DNA of 64,000 nt from an uncultured Erythrobacter sp. (GCF_947502395.1 NZ_CANMZM010000002.1:372001-436000); one strand, 5' to 3'. Shown: positions 1 through 8,651, counted from the first letter of the stretch. The notes: generated by a model not told the origin, from the letters alone. Program-made: numbers and translations.

Positions 1-1
1 G

Positions 2-1033
2 ACGGTCCAAAGAGACTTTGGGCAGCACAGCATTGACGAAACGGGCGTTCGGACTGGAGCGTCTCGGCAAATCCCGCAAGCCGCCTCGTCCGCTAATGGA
101 CGTGTCACGGTCGAGAGCGCCATCGCCAGTGCAGCTCAGCAAACGGGGATCGATTTCGATTTCCTGATCGCTCAGGCTCAGGTCGAGAGCGCGATGGACC
201 CTGCGGCCCGTGCGCGCACATCTTCTGCGACCGGGCTTTACCAATTCATCGAGACCACTTGGCTCGAAACCATGCAGCGCCATGGCGAGCGCTTTGGTCT
301 GGCCAATGTCTCAGCCCATATCCGCACTTCGCAGAGCGGCACTCCCACTGTCGATGATCCCAAGACGCGGACCGCAATCCTCAACCTGCGCAATGACCCA
401 CAAGTCGCAGCGTTGATGGCTGCGGGTCTTGCCGAGGATAACCGCGCCCATCTCGCGCCGATCCTTGGCCGCCAGCCCGATCATGGCGAGCTTTACCTCG
501 CGCACTTCCTCGGCGCGGGAGGAGCTGGACGTTTTCTATCGGCCATGGAGAATAATCCAAGCCAGAACGCTGCAACCATGTTTCGCCGCCCGGCAGCCGC
601 CAATCGCGCGGTTTTTTATGAACCCGGTGGTAGCCCGCGATCCCTACAAGGGGTAATGGAATTCCTCGGCGGCAAGCTTGAGCGCGCACGCGCCAAAGCG
701 CCGGTCACTATTCCTGACAGTTCCGCCATAGCTGCGCTCAGTCCAACCAATGTCAGTCTGGGGCGGGGACTTTCAAACTCTAAAGCTCCACCGCCCTATC
801 TGATCGCCGACGAACAGGTTTTTGCTCCGCAATCACCACCAGTCATCACTGGCCAGAACCGACCCACTATCACAGGCGCCCCGGCATTAAACCTCGCTCA
901 ACCAGGGACGCAGGTCTCCATGTCAAACATGCTCCGTGCAACTTTCGACGAGGCAACCGGCGAGCAATCGAGCAAGGCCACTCGCGAGCAGATTGCGCGT
1001 GCCTATGAACAATTGAAAGCGCTTGGATTTTGA
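2..1033 (+). CDS. Lytic transglycosylase (SLT domain), 5'-truncated by window edge
   Basis: The frame is open from base 2, so the start lies upstream; 343 residues are visible. The catalytic glutamate of an SLT (lysozyme-like) fold is probably in QAQVESAMDP at visible residue 62, followed by GLYQF (residues 78-82) and a glycine-rich AHFLGAGGA segment, all typical of soluble lytic transglycosylases that cut the peptidoglycan glycan strand. The C-terminal half is low-complexity and Pro/Ser-rich. The stop codon overlaps the TTG start of flhA by four bases (TTGA), so it is translationally coupled to flagellar export. A role in opening the wall for the flagellar rod or hook (like the muramidase half of FlgJ) is likely but inferred from context. 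No signal peptide can be judged because the N-terminus is missing. Confidence 0.85.
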   Translation, partial: TVQRDFGQHSIDETGVRTGASRQIPQAASSANGRVTVESAIASAAQQTGIDFDFLIAQAQVESAMDPAARARTSSATGLYQFIETTWLETMQRHGERFGLANVSAHIRTSQSGTPTVDDPKTRTAILNLRNDPQVAALMAAGLAEDNRAHLAPILGRQPDHGELYLAHFLGAGGAGRFLSAMENNPSQNAATMFRRPAAANRAVFYEPGGSPRSLQGVMEFLGGKLERARAKAPVTIPDSSAIAALSPTNVSLGRGLSNSKAPPPYLIADEQVFAPQSPPVITGQNRPTITGAPALNLAQPGTQVSMSNMLRATFDEATGEQSSKATREQIARAYEQLKALGF

Positions 1034-3198
1034 TCTTGGAACCCTTCGCCAAAGGCTCGTGGATCGAGCGCTTGCGTACAGTCCCTGCGGCTATGGCGCT
1101 TCCCGTCGGCATTTTCGGCCTGTTTGTGCTGCTCGTGCTGCCGATACCCCCTTTGATGCTCGACATCTTTTTCGTGCTCAACATCGCGATTGCGGTGGCG
1201 GTGCTTATGGTCGCGCTAAATGCGCGTGCGCCGCTTGATTTTTCCTCCTTCCCCAGTGTTCTGCTGTTCGCAACACTCTTGAGGCTAGCGCTCAATGTCG
1301 CTTCCACGCGCATCGTGTTGGTCAACGGACACGAAGGCGGCGCGGCAGCAGGGGAGATCATCCAAAGCTTTGGCCAATTCCTTGTCGAAGGAAACTTCGC
1401 GGTCGGCCTGTTTGTTTTCTGCATCCTTCTGATCATCAATATGATCGTCATCACCAAGGGCGCAGGCCGCGTGTCTGAGGTCTCGGCGCGCTTCGTGCTT
1501 GATGCCTTGCCCGGCAAACAGATGGCAATCGATGCCGATATCGCAGCAGGGTTGATCACAGCCGACGAAGCCCGCGAACGCCGCCGCGAAGTCACAATCG
1601 AAGCCGATTTTTACGGTTCAATGGATGGGGCCTCCAAGTTCGTGAAGGGTGATGCGATTGCCGCACTCCTGATCCTTGGAGTCAATATCATTGCGGGCTT
1701 TGCTCTCGGCATGATCAGTCACGGTCTAAGCGCAGGCGAAGCCGGTGAGCTCTACATCACTCTGGCTGTGGGCGATGCTCTGGTCGCGCAAGTGCCCGCC
1801 CTGCTGCTCTCCATCGCGGCTGCCGCAATAGTCACCCGCGTAGCCGATAAGCGCGACCTCTCTGGGCAGATCGGAGGGCAGTTCTCAGACCCTCGCGGTT
1901 GGTTGCCTGTCGCGGGAATTCTCGCGGCAATCGGCACAGTCCCCGCCATGCCACAGATGATCTTCCTTCCCGCCGCCGCCATTGCCGGAGGCATCTGGTG
2001 GGAGCTTTACAAGAAAGCCAACGCACCGGTTGCCGAAGAGGAGCCGCAGGAGGAGCCATCGCCCGACAAGATCGACATTACAGAAGTCTCGGACCAGACA
2101 TTGGTCACAATCGAGCTTGGCTATGGCCTGATTCATTTGGTTGATGAAACGAAAGACGCGCCGCTCCTCACCCGTATCACGGGCATCCGCAAACAACTCT
2201 CTCGAGAGCTTGGTTTTGTCCTGCCGCAGTTCCGCATTCGAGACACGCTGGAGGCGGGAGCCAATGATTATGCTGTAAAGCTGGGCGGACTGGTCATCGC
2301 CGGCGGTGCAGTCAAGCCCGGAAAACTGCTCGCGATCGACACGGGCGAAGTGCGCGCCAAGCCGCCCTATATCGGACTCGGTTTCACTGGCGAATACACA
2401 CGCGATCCCAGCTTTGATTGCCCCGCGCTTTGGATCGATCCTTCCGCCCGCGACTTCGCGACAGCGGAGGGGTTCATGTGCGTCGATGCGAGTACTGTTG
2501 TCGCGACCCACGCCAATCAGGAATTGCTTGCCCAATGCTATCAATTGCTTGGCCCATCCGAAGTCAACGCCGTTATCGAAGATCTCAAGGCGCGCGCGCC
2601 TGCCCTGATCGATGCCGTGCACCCGGACCCGCTTTCTTTGGCAGCGCTCACCCGGATCTTACGCGCGCTGCTGGCTGACGGGATTGGCCTCAACCACCCA
2701 CAACCTCTGTTCACCAGCCTCGCTCTAGGGCTTCAGACAACGCAGGACTTCGACGCGGTGATCGACACGGTGCGCGCGGACCTTGGGGCGCGGTTAGTGG
2801 CACGCGCCGCCCTGCCGCAAGAGCGGCTCAAGGTCGTCACACTCGAAGCCAATCTCGAAAGCGCGATCCTGGGCGGGATGATCGATCCCTCCACAGGACA
2901 GCCACTGATTGAACCCGATTGCGCGGGGATGATCGTCGAAAAGGTCAATAGCGCAATCAAGGAGGCGGGCGGGCCTATCGCCATGGTCGTCCAGCCACCC
3001 GCACGCCGGGCTGTCGCGGGCCTCCTCAAACAGCGCGCCGCTCGCGCATTGGTGCTTTCAATCAACGAGCTCCCTCCCGCCCAGCCAGTCGAGGTGATAG
3101 CGGTGATCGGCCAGGACCAACCGCCTGCTACGGGACTTCCCGCACCTGCCGCTGAAAGCGATGCTCAGTCTGTCGTGGCAGAAGCGGTCTCAGCATGA
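1030..3198 (+). CDS. flhA: Flagellar biosynthesis protein FlhA
   Basis: FlhA is the inner-membrane export-gate subunit of the flagellar type III secretion apparatus. The 722 residues match the family (about 690-700) with a longer Ala/Pro tail. The first ~330 residues hold about eight hydrophobic segments, with the FHIPEP-family core around GKQMAIDADIAAGLI and the charged cytoplasmic loop that follows. Residues ~350-690 form the soluble domain that docks chaperone-substrate complexes. The start is TTG at 1030, inside the stop of the transglycosylase gene; the next in-frame ATG (1093) would cut into the segment before the first membrane helix. The stop overlaps the fliA ATG (ATGA at 3195). Co-transcription of all three genes is almost certain. 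Confidence 0.96.
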   Translation: MILEPFAKGSWIERLRTVPAAMALPVGIFGLFVLLVLPIPPLMLDIFFVLNIAIAVAVLMVALNARAPLDFSSFPSVLLFATLLRLALNVASTRIVLVNGHEGGAAAGEIIQSFGQFLVEGNFAVGLFVFCILLIINMIVITKGAGRVSEVSARFVLDALPGKQMAIDADIAAGLITADEARERRREVTIEADFYGSMDGASKFVKGDAIAALLILGVNIIAGFALGMISHGLSAGEAGELYITLAVGDALVAQVPALLLSIAAAAIVTRVADKRDLSGQIGGQFSDPRGWLPVAGILAAIGTVPAMPQMIFLPAAAIAGGIWWELYKKANAPVAEEEPQEEPSPDKIDITEVSDQTLVTIELGYGLIHLVDETKDAPLLTRITGIRKQLSRELGFVLPQFRIRDTLEAGANDYAVKLGGLVIAGGAVKPGKLLAIDTGEVRAKPPYIGLGFTGEYTRDPSFDCPALWIDPSARDFATAEGFMCVDASTVVATHANQELLAQCYQLLGPSEVNAVIEDLKARAPALIDAVHPDPLSLAALTRILRALLADGIGLNHPQPLFTSLALGLQTTQDFDAVIDTVRADLGARLVARAALPQERLKVVTLEANLESAILGGMIDPSTGQPLIEPDCAGMIVEKVNSAIKEAGGPIAMVVQPPARRAVAGLLKQRAARALVLSINELPPAQPVEVIAVIGQDQPPATGLPAPAAESDAQSVVAEAVSA

Positions 3199-3929
3199 AG
3201 CACGATGTCTCAGGATTTGGCGCTCAAGCTTATGGTTCGGTGAGTTACACCACCATGAGCCGCGAGGAGGTGGAAGACCGCGTGCGCCGTTTCCTGCCCC
3301 TCGTCCACCGCTCGGCTTGGCATATTTATGGCTCGGGCCGCGAGGGGATGGAGGTTGAGGACCTTGTGCAATCCGGCATCCTCGCTCTCACCGAATGCGC
3401 GCGCCGTCATGACGGACCCACCGAAGACGGCTTTGCCGCCTATGCCAAGATCCGCGTGCGCGGCGCGATGTTCGACCTTATCCGCAAGCAAATGCACGAC
3501 ACTCGCACGGCGAGGAAGAAGCGAGCACGGGTGGTTCAGGTGGTTGAGGAATACAAAACGCTCACCGGCGAGGAACCCAGCCGCGACCAGATTGCCAAGG
3601 CTTTGGGCATCAGCGATGCGGAACTGTTGGAGATTGAGGCAAGCGCCGTCACGCTCACCTCGATCAGCGATGCTTACGATGAGAGCAATGCCGCCTTTGC
3701 CAGCGATGATCCCGACCCCTTCGACATCCTCTCAGGCCAAGAAGACCGCGAACGCCTAATCGCTGCGATGAGCAAGCTGCCAGATCGCTTAATGCTGGTT
3801 TTGCAATTGTTCTTTGTCGAGGAACTAAACCTTACTGAGATCGCCGAGGTGCTAGAGGTTTCCGTGCCAAGGGTGCATCAGCTGCGGGCGAAAGCACTGA
3901 AGGATCTGAGGGGGATTTTGGAGGGGTAG
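3195..3929 (+). CDS. fliA: RNA polymerase sigma factor FliA (sigma-28)
   Basis: This 244-residue sigma-70-family factor directs transcription of late flagellar and chemotaxis genes. Region 2 (~20-95) carries VEDLVQSGILAL and the AYAKIRVRGAMFDLIR helix, region 3 spans ~105-150, and region 4 (~190-240) has LNLTEIAEVLEVSVPRVHQL, a helix-turn-helix for the -35 element. The ATG overlaps the flhA stop, so the sigma factor is made together with the export gate. There is no anti-sigma flgM in the visible part. The gene ends the flagellar operon; a palindromic repeat follows. Confidence 0.95.
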   Translation: MKHDVSGFGAQAYGSVSYTTMSREEVEDRVRRFLPLVHRSAWHIYGSGREGMEVEDLVQSGILALTECARRHDGPTEDGFAAYAKIRVRGAMFDLIRKQMHDTRTARKKRARVVQVVEEYKTLTGEEPSRDQIAKALGISDAELLEIEASAVTLTSISDAYDESNAAFASDDPDPFDILSGQEDRERLIAAMSKLPDRLMLVLQLFFVEELNLTEIAEVLEVSVPRVHQLRAKALKDLRGILEG

Positions 3930-3960
3930 GTTTGGGTGCGCGACCGTTAAAGCGAACCCC

Positions 3961-4040
3961 GTCATCCCAGCGAAAGCTGGGATCTCAGGCTGCGAGCGCC
4001 GCGCTCTCCCGCTCTAGACCCCAGCTTTCGCTGGGGTGAC
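3961..4040. repeat. 80-bp palindromic two-hairpin element, copy 1
   Basis: The element starts GTCATCCCAGCGAAAGCTGG and ends CCAGCTTTCGCTGGGGTGAC. The ends are inverted repeats of each other, and each end is also a small hairpin. A copy of exactly the same length with matching ends and a shared internal TCTAGACCCCAGC lies at 5196-5275. It resembles the REP/MITE-like intergenic palindromes of sphingomonads. It sits between the convergent fliA and a lipoprotein gene, so it may also end transcription. Confidence 0.8.
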
Positions 4041-4080
4041 GCTTGGGGTTGGCTTTGCAACGACCGAAAGACCTCACTGT

Positions 4081-4809
4081 TCATTGGATTGTCCCCTTCG
4101 CGAAGCCGCCCAGCGAAAGATTGTTGGCGAAACGGTTTTCAGCGTCGGAACGTCTGAGCCGGTTACCATCGAGCATTTTGTCATAGTAATGCGGCAACCA
4201 CCCGAGCCTTTCCTCGATGCCGGTCGTAACGGGCTCATCGGTCAATTCCACGGTGACGCGCTTCAGTTCCACGCCTTCCCCAAAGCTCGCGGCCAGGTCA
4301 TCGGGATCAACGCGTTGCACACTTGTTGGATCATCAAGGTCACCGAACGTGACCATCATCGGATAGGCAGAGCGTTCTTCCAACCAAGCCACCGGCGGCC
4401 ACATTCGCGGCAACTGCCGCTCGCCTTTAACCTCCAGAACATCATCAAGCTGATCGACAAACTCTTTTTCAGGGGCAGCGGGCTTGAGATAAACATAGAC
4501 ATAGCTTGCCCAGTCCACATTGTTCTCTGACCGAAGCAGCGCAAACAGCGTCTGATCCCCGGGCAGGTCAACCGCCACCGCTTCACCGCGAACCCGTCGC
4601 GACACACCTACATTTCCCGGAGAAGACCCCGGCCGCATCACCGTCTGCTGCACCTCAATCACGCTCGACCCGGTCTTGTGGCCCTCAGGTGTCTCGACTT
4701 CGACAGTCAGGCGATAACGATAATCGGGCGCCGCATCCTCAGCACCGCACCCGCCTATCAGCAAAGCGCCTGCCAAAACCGCCGCCATCTTTAGCCAAGA
4801 CTGATGCAA
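4081..4809 (-). CDS. Hypothetical outer/inner membrane lipoprotein
   Basis: The 242 residues begin with a signal peptide and a lipobox LIGGC (Cys at ~21), so the protein is probably exported by Sec and lipid-anchored. The mature part is rich in beta-type, alternating sequence (YRYRLTVEVETPEG, SYVYVYLKP) and has no motif I recognise. No neighbour is co-directional within an operon distance. The start ATG at 4809 gives the proper signal peptide. Its function is unknown. Confidence 0.7.
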   Translation of the reverse strand: MHQSWLKMAAVLAGALLIGGCGAEDAAPDYRYRLTVEVETPEGHKTGSSVIEVQQTVMRPGSSPGNVGVSRRVRGEAVAVDLPGDQTLFALLRSENNVDWASYVYVYLKPAAPEKEFVDQLDDVLEVKGERQLPRMWPPVAWLEERSAYPMMVTFGDLDDPTSVQRVDPDDLAASFGEGVELKRVTVELTDEPVTTGIEERLGWLPHYYDKMLDGNRLRRSDAENRFANNLSLGGFAKGTIQ

Positions 4810-4932
4810 CGTTTTCCTACTCCGCTTGGAACCGAGATGCTCGCATTTAGGAGCAAGGTCTTAAATCCATGCAAACCATCGCCCACACTTACGCCTTTGC
4901 AATTCGTCCAAGCACCCAGCCCCACGCCGCCT

Positions 4933-5076
4933 ACCTTTCCTACAGCGCCCTTTGAAAGCTAAACCGGGAGCATGACACACCCCTGTTCTTTGCGCCAATT
5001 GTCCCCTCAAACGGCCAATTTTGGCGGTGAAATGCTTTTCTGCTTCTGGACAATGTCTCAAGTGTGTCAGAAATTA
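4933..5076 (-). repeat. Dispersed ~140-bp element, copy A
   Basis: Read on the minus strand it shares ordered blocks with 34006-34148: CACTTGAGACA-TGTCCA, AATTGGCCGTTTGA followed by GGGACAA, GTCATGC, GTTTAGC and CGCTGTAGGAAAGGT, with nearly the same total length (144 versus 143 bases). Unlike copies B and C it has no FNR-type sequence upstream. Confidence 0.65.
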
Positions 5077-5143
5077 CGATAAACCGCGCCTTTTCAGATG
5101 TTTGGAAGAAATCCCATTCCTACTCATCCTCGCCCACCCCCAA

Positions 5144-5165
5144 CCCCTCCCGCAAGCGGGAGGGG
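5144..5165. repeat. REP-like palindrome (CCCCTCCCGC-AA-GCGGGAGGGG)
   Basis: A perfect 10-bp inverted repeat with a two-base loop. The same palindrome with TT in the centre recurs at 35380-35401, and partial copies lie at 35161-35179 and 35254-35274. It is a typical extragenic palindrome of high-GC alphaproteobacteria. Confidence 0.75.
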
Positions 5166-5195
5166 AGCGGGCTTGTGCAGAGACGAATGAATTCC

Positions 5196-5275
5196 GTCAT
5201 CCCGGCGGAAGCCGGGATCTCAGGCTCCAGGCGCTGCGCTTTGCCGCTCTAGACCCCAGCTTCCACTGGGGTGAC
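5196..5275. repeat. 80-bp palindromic two-hairpin element, copy 2
   Basis: It starts GTCATCCCGGCGGAAGCC and ends CCAGCTTCCACTGGGGTGAC. It has the same length, end sequences and internal TCTAGACCCCAGC as 3961-4040. It lies immediately upstream of the BASS transporter gene. Confidence 0.8.
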
Positions 5276-5301
5276 GGTGAAAGGTGGGTTAGGAGCCCCT
5301 G

Positions 5302-6264
5302 ATGCTAGCACGTCTCACCAACAACTTTGCCTTGCTCACCGTTCTCGGCGTAGCGCTAGCTTGGTTTTACCCGCCCAGCATGACGTGGATGACCGACGGC
5401 TCGATCCGCATCGCGGGACAGCCGCTTTTGTCGGTGGCGCTGGGGCTAATCATGCTGGCGATGGGACTGACTCTGAGCTTTGAGGACTATCGGCGTCTCA
5501 CGGAATTACCCAAGGCATTGATCGCCGGGGTGGCCTTGCAATTTGCGGTGATGCCGCTGGCGGGCTTTGGGATTGCCTGGGGTTTGGGCCTCGAAGAGGG
5601 GCTTGCAGTGGGCCTTATCCTCGTCGCCTGTTGTCCCGGAGGCACCGCGTCGAATATCGTTGCATACCTTGCGTGCGGCAATGTCGCATTGTCGGTGGCG
5701 ATGACCATGGTTTCCACCTTTGCCGCGATTGCTTTGACGCCGGTTTTGACCGGAGAATTGGCGGGCACCTATGTTGAGATCGACCGTTGGAATTTGCTGC
5801 GCAATATGGTCGCGATTGTGCTCGTACCAGTGCTCTTGGGGAGCCTCCTCAACCGGTTGTTCCCGAGCTTTGCGGAGAGGGTAAGCACGTTTCTGCCTCT
5901 AGTCGCAGTGGTCCTGGTGATCCTGATTGTCGGAGGCATTGTTGGCGGGGCCAAGGCGCAGATCGCAGAGCACGCAGGCGTGCTTTTGCTCGCAACTTTG
6001 ATGCTTCATGCAATTGGTTTTGCGCTAGGATACTGCCTTGCACGGATGCTGGGTCTTGGCGTTCAAGAAGCGCGGACCATCTCGATTGAGGTGGGGATGC
6101 AGAACTCAGGGCTGGGTTCAGGCCTTGCCAAAACCCCTGCGTTCCAAGCGCAATTTGCAAGCGCCACTCAGGCCGCACTCGCCCCCGTGCCCGCCGCGAT
6201 TTCAGCCGTGTGGCATGTGCTCATCGGGAGTATCTTGGCCAGTTGGTGGCGGCGCAAGGGTTAA
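5302..6264 (+). CDS. Bile acid:sodium symporter (BASS) family transporter
   Basis: A 320-residue integral membrane protein with nine or ten hydrophobic segments along its whole length. It carries the family signature CCPGGTASNIVAYLA near residue 112 and the second-half EVGMQNSGLGSGLA, the crossover regions that bind sodium and an organic anion. BASS proteins import bile acids, pantoate, pyruvate or other carboxylates; the substrate here cannot be told. ATG 5302 follows AGGAG by six bases. It stands alone, in convergent orientation to the APH-like gene. Confidence 0.88.
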   Translation: MLARLTNNFALLTVLGVALAWFYPPSMTWMTDGSIRIAGQPLLSVALGLIMLAMGLTLSFEDYRRLTELPKALIAGVALQFAVMPLAGFGIAWGLGLEEGLAVGLILVACCPGGTASNIVAYLACGNVALSVAMTMVSTFAAIALTPVLTGELAGTYVEIDRWNLLRNMVAIVLVPVLLGSLLNRLFPSFAERVSTFLPLVAVVLVILIVGGIVGGAKAQIAEHAGVLLLATLMLHAIGFALGYCLARMLGLGVQEARTISIEVGMQNSGLGSGLAKTPAFQAQFASATQAALAPVPAAISAVWHVLIGSILASWWRRKG

Positions 6265-6307
6265 TACGCGCAACAACTCAGAGCGTCCGCCCAGGTGGGT
6301 GCAACGC

Positions 6308-6357
6308 GCCCACCATGGGGTGGGCGGGCGCGGGCTCGCCGCCTTCAGCGGCAAGCC
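6308..6357. terminator. Paired stem-loops between convergent genes
   Basis: Two adjacent inverted repeats, GCCCACC-atg-GGGTGGGC and GGCTCGCCGC-cttca-GCGGCAAGCC (one mismatch), sit between the convergent BASS and APH-like genes. There is no T-run, so intrinsic termination is only possible. Confidence 0.35.
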
Positions 6358-6392
6358 GGAGTCGATACTAACTAGGAACAGTAGTCGCTCCG

Positions 6393-7766
6393 CTAAGCAT
6401 CGTAATCTCGCCAACCGGTTACAGCCCACTTTTCGATTGCTGCTGCAAGTGAGGGGTACTTTGGTGAGTCAATACTAACTTTTTCAAGCACCTGGGCCCT
6501 GAAGATTTGCAGGAATCTGGGATTGTTCGTCAATGACACGCTCCCACCAAGGCATTGCTTTGCCCATTTCCAACTTGCGTAACCTTCTATCTCCTCATCA
6601 TCGTACTGCCGAGCCACGATACCAAGCGCATTTCGTGCGACGGCCAATTGAAACCTATCATGCCCTTTCATTTGACCCTTGATGCTATTGAGCCACTCGG
6701 CAACGGCGGTAACAATCTCCGAAATATTGGCCTCTCCATCATCGAGTAGTTTGCCCGGGTCGAGGTGCAAATCCCATTTTTGCTCCGCCTCCGGCGCATC
6801 CTCCTCCAGCAGCATCAGCAGGTCCAACTCCTGCTCGCTCGTCCGCCGCGAGATCACCACGCGCTCTAACATCCGGTCTTCGCCAGAGCGCCAGATGCGC
6901 GCCATGTTGAGACAGCCCAGCGCCCACCACACGGTGCGGTGGATGAGCCAATAGCGGAAGCGTTTGCGGTCCACTTTGACACCGGCCTCGGCCTCGTAGG
7001 CTGCGAAGTAATCCTCCAAAGACCCAAGCCCCAATGCGGGCCGGTCGTAGCGGTGGAAGCGCCACACGGCCATGCAGCCGAAGGCCAAGTCCTCGTGGGG
7101 ATCACCGAAATGGGCAAGCTCCCAATCGAGCACACCGGTGAGCTTTCCGGGCTCAGCCAGCAGATTGCCCATGCGATAATCACCATGGATCAGGACCGGA
7201 TCACAGGCTTGAGGGCAATTGTCCTCCATCCATTTGAGCCCCAGCGCAATGATCGGGCGGTCTCCGCCAGCCTCTTCAAACTGCGCTTTGAGGTCAGCAA
7301 TGGCTTGGCGGTAATCCATCACCGGCACCGCATCTGGCACATCACCGGGTTTCAGCGAATGGATACGCGCCAGATCGCGCGCGGCGTCTTTGAGAAGGGC
7401 ATCCCCGCCCGCAAACTCCAGAATTTCCTTCGGATTGGGCGTTCCGGGAAGCTCCTGCATGATGAAGCCGGAACCAATCCCATCATCAGGCTCCAACTCG
7501 GCCATCACGCGCGGCGCAGTAACGCCAGCAACACCCGCGGCGCAGATGACAGCGGACTCTACATCATGCCCGAAAGGGCGTCCTTCCATGAACTCAAGAC
7601 TGGGCGCACGGCGAAGCACGAAGCCACTTTCGCCGCTGAAGAAGTGCCAGCTTTCCATCGTGGCCCCACCCGTAAGTCGGTTGAGGCCATATGGCACATC
7701 AAGACCAGCGCGGGCGCAAACCCGCGTAAGGCCTTCCAGCAATTGAGCTTTGGAAGCGTCTCCCAT
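6393..7766 (-). CDS. Phosphotransferase (APH fold) fused to DUF6285-like domain
   Basis: This 457-residue protein has an aminoglycoside-phosphotransferase/choline-kinase fold at residues ~1-335: the Brenner motif VLIHGDYRMGNLL with its catalytic Asp, and the metal-binding GVLDWELAHFGDP. A C-terminal ~110 residues (NISEIVTAVAEWLN onward) resemble DUF6285. Relatives sit in acyl-CoA dehydrogenase neighbourhoods and are thought to phosphorylate hydroxyacyl-CoA or other small alcohols rather than drugs; no such neighbour is visible here. The ATG at 7766 is preferred over the TTG immediately before it. Resistance should not be inferred. Confidence 0.82.
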   Translation of the reverse strand: MGDASKAQLLEGLTRVCARAGLDVPYGLNRLTGGATMESWHFFSGESGFVLRRAPSLEFMEGRPFGHDVESAVICAAGVAGVTAPRVMAELEPDDGIGSGFIMQELPGTPNPKEILEFAGGDALLKDAARDLARIHSLKPGDVPDAVPVMDYRQAIADLKAQFEEAGGDRPIIALGLKWMEDNCPQACDPVLIHGDYRMGNLLAEPGKLTGVLDWELAHFGDPHEDLAFGCMAVWRFHRYDRPALGLGSLEDYFAAYEAEAGVKVDRKRFRYWLIHRTVWWALGCLNMARIWRSGEDRMLERVVISRRTSEQELDLLMLLEEDAPEAEQKWDLHLDPGKLLDDGEANISEIVTAVAEWLNSIKGQMKGHDRFQLAVARNALGIVARQYDDEEIEGYASWKWAKQCLGGSVSLTNNPRFLQIFRAQVLEKVSIDSPKYPSLAAAIEKWAVTGWRDYDA

Positions 7767-7795
7767 CAACGCTCACATAGCGCACCCAGCTCAGA

Positions 7796-8575
7796 CTAGT
7801 CGAGCTTCTTGCGCATCCGCTTGGCACGATCTTTGGGGCGCGGATGGGTAGAGGTCCAAGCGGCAAGGCCACCGCCTCCACCGCCGCTCATCGCTTCAAG
7901 CTTTTCAAGCGCGGTCACACAGGCCTGCGCGTCATAGCCATTGTCCTGCATGAAATCGAAGGCGTAATCGTCGGCTTGCCGCTCATGTTTCTGGCTGTGC
8001 TGCGCAGTAATCACATCGCCAAAAAATTTGCCAAGCTCTGAGGATGCGATGCGTTTCACATCGCCGCTCGCCGTGCCCGCCACACTCATTGCTGCATCGC
8101 GCTGAAGCGCGCCTTGCATCCGCTTTTTGGTGTGCTCGCGCTGAACGTGGCCGATTTCATGCCCGATAACATAGCGCACTTCGTCATCGGTGAACTGGTC
8201 CATCAGGCCAGCAAAGACGCGGATCGTACCATTGGCCATGGCAAAGGCATTCACGTCCTGGACCAGATAGGCTTTGATATCGAGGTCGAGCCCGTCGTAG
8301 CTTTCAAGTCCCTGTGAAAGTGCAGCTAAACGCTGACCATAGGGGTCATCGGGGCCTGCCACTGGGTTTTTGGAATCCATGTCATCGCTCATCTGATCAA
8401 AGAAGACTTTCATCTCTGCATCAGAATAGCTGGCGGCTTCTGCAACCTTCTTGGCCGAACCCAGAATATCACCAAAGCTCTGCGCGCTAACAGGCCCTGC
8501 AAGGCTCACTCCGCCAAGCAATGCAGTCATTGCGGCAAAATCACGGCGCGAAATTGTTTTGTTTGAGCGGTTCAT
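7796..8575 (-). CDS. M48 family metalloprotease, Tat-exported
   Basis: A 259-residue zinc peptidase. The motif VIGHEIGHVQREH contains HExxH, and a downstream ERQADDYAFDF segment supplies the third zinc ligand (Glu), as in M48 (BepA/LoiP-like) proteases. The N-terminus SRRDFAAMTALLGG is a twin-arginine signal ending near VSAQ, so it probably acts folded in the periplasm, where M48 enzymes cut misassembled envelope proteins. ATG 8575 is chosen because GGGGAGAG lies seven bases upstream; a longer reading to 8608 has no such site. There are no TPR repeats, so it is a minimal member. Confidence 0.88.
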   Translation of the reverse strand: MNRSNKTISRRDFAAMTALLGGVSLAGPVSAQSFGDILGSAKKVAEAASYSDAEMKVFFDQMSDDMDSKNPVAGPDDPYGQRLAALSQGLESYDGLDLDIKAYLVQDVNAFAMANGTIRVFAGLMDQFTDDEVRYVIGHEIGHVQREHTKKRMQGALQRDAAMSVAGTASGDVKRIASSELGKFFGDVITAQHSQKHERQADDYAFDFMQDNGYDAQACVTALEKLEAMSGGGGGGLAAWTSTHPRPKDRAKRMRKKLD

Positions 8576-8617
8576 AGCGTCTCTCCCCTGAGCAAGCATA
8601 TCTCTCAAGAATCAGAA

Positions 8618-8651
8618 GAGACGGGGGTTAGGTCGCGCTAATCCCCGTCTC
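8618..8651 (-). terminator. Stem-loop downstream of aldehyde dehydrogenase gene
   Basis: A 14-bp inverted repeat GAGACGGGGGTTAG / CTAATCCCCGTCTC with a six-base loop and one G-T pair lies just past the aldehyde dehydrogenase stop (minus strand). A weak T-rich tail follows on that strand. It probably separates this gene from the M48 gene. Confidence 0.6.

Larger units (their letters stand above)
4810..5301. other. Gene-free intergenic region holding three repeat types
   Basis: No convincing gene is present. The stretch contains copy A of the ~140-bp dispersed element (4933-5076, reverse orientation), a GC-rich REP-like palindrome (5144-5165) and the second 80-bp two-hairpin element (5196-5275). 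The short reading frame 4861-5061 (minus) lies largely inside copy A and is not supported. Confidence 0.7.

Noticed and set aside
870..1595. Long open frame on the minus strand within the transglycosylase and flhA genes
   Set aside because: It lies opposite clearly coding sequence in high-GC DNA, is Ser/Thr/Ala-rich low-complexity text and has no homology. Other long antisense frames (for example 1885-2622, 14085-14741, 6939-7799, 49106-49924) were dropped for the same reason.
4861..5061. 66-codon minus-strand frame
   Set aside because: It largely lies within repeat copy A; the homologous copy B reads in a different frame, so the conserved signal is not a protein.
6393..7766. Aminoglycoside resistance gene
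   Set aside because: The fold is shared, but the sequence is of the chromosomal acyl-metabolism type with a DUF6285-like tail, not a resistance enzyme.
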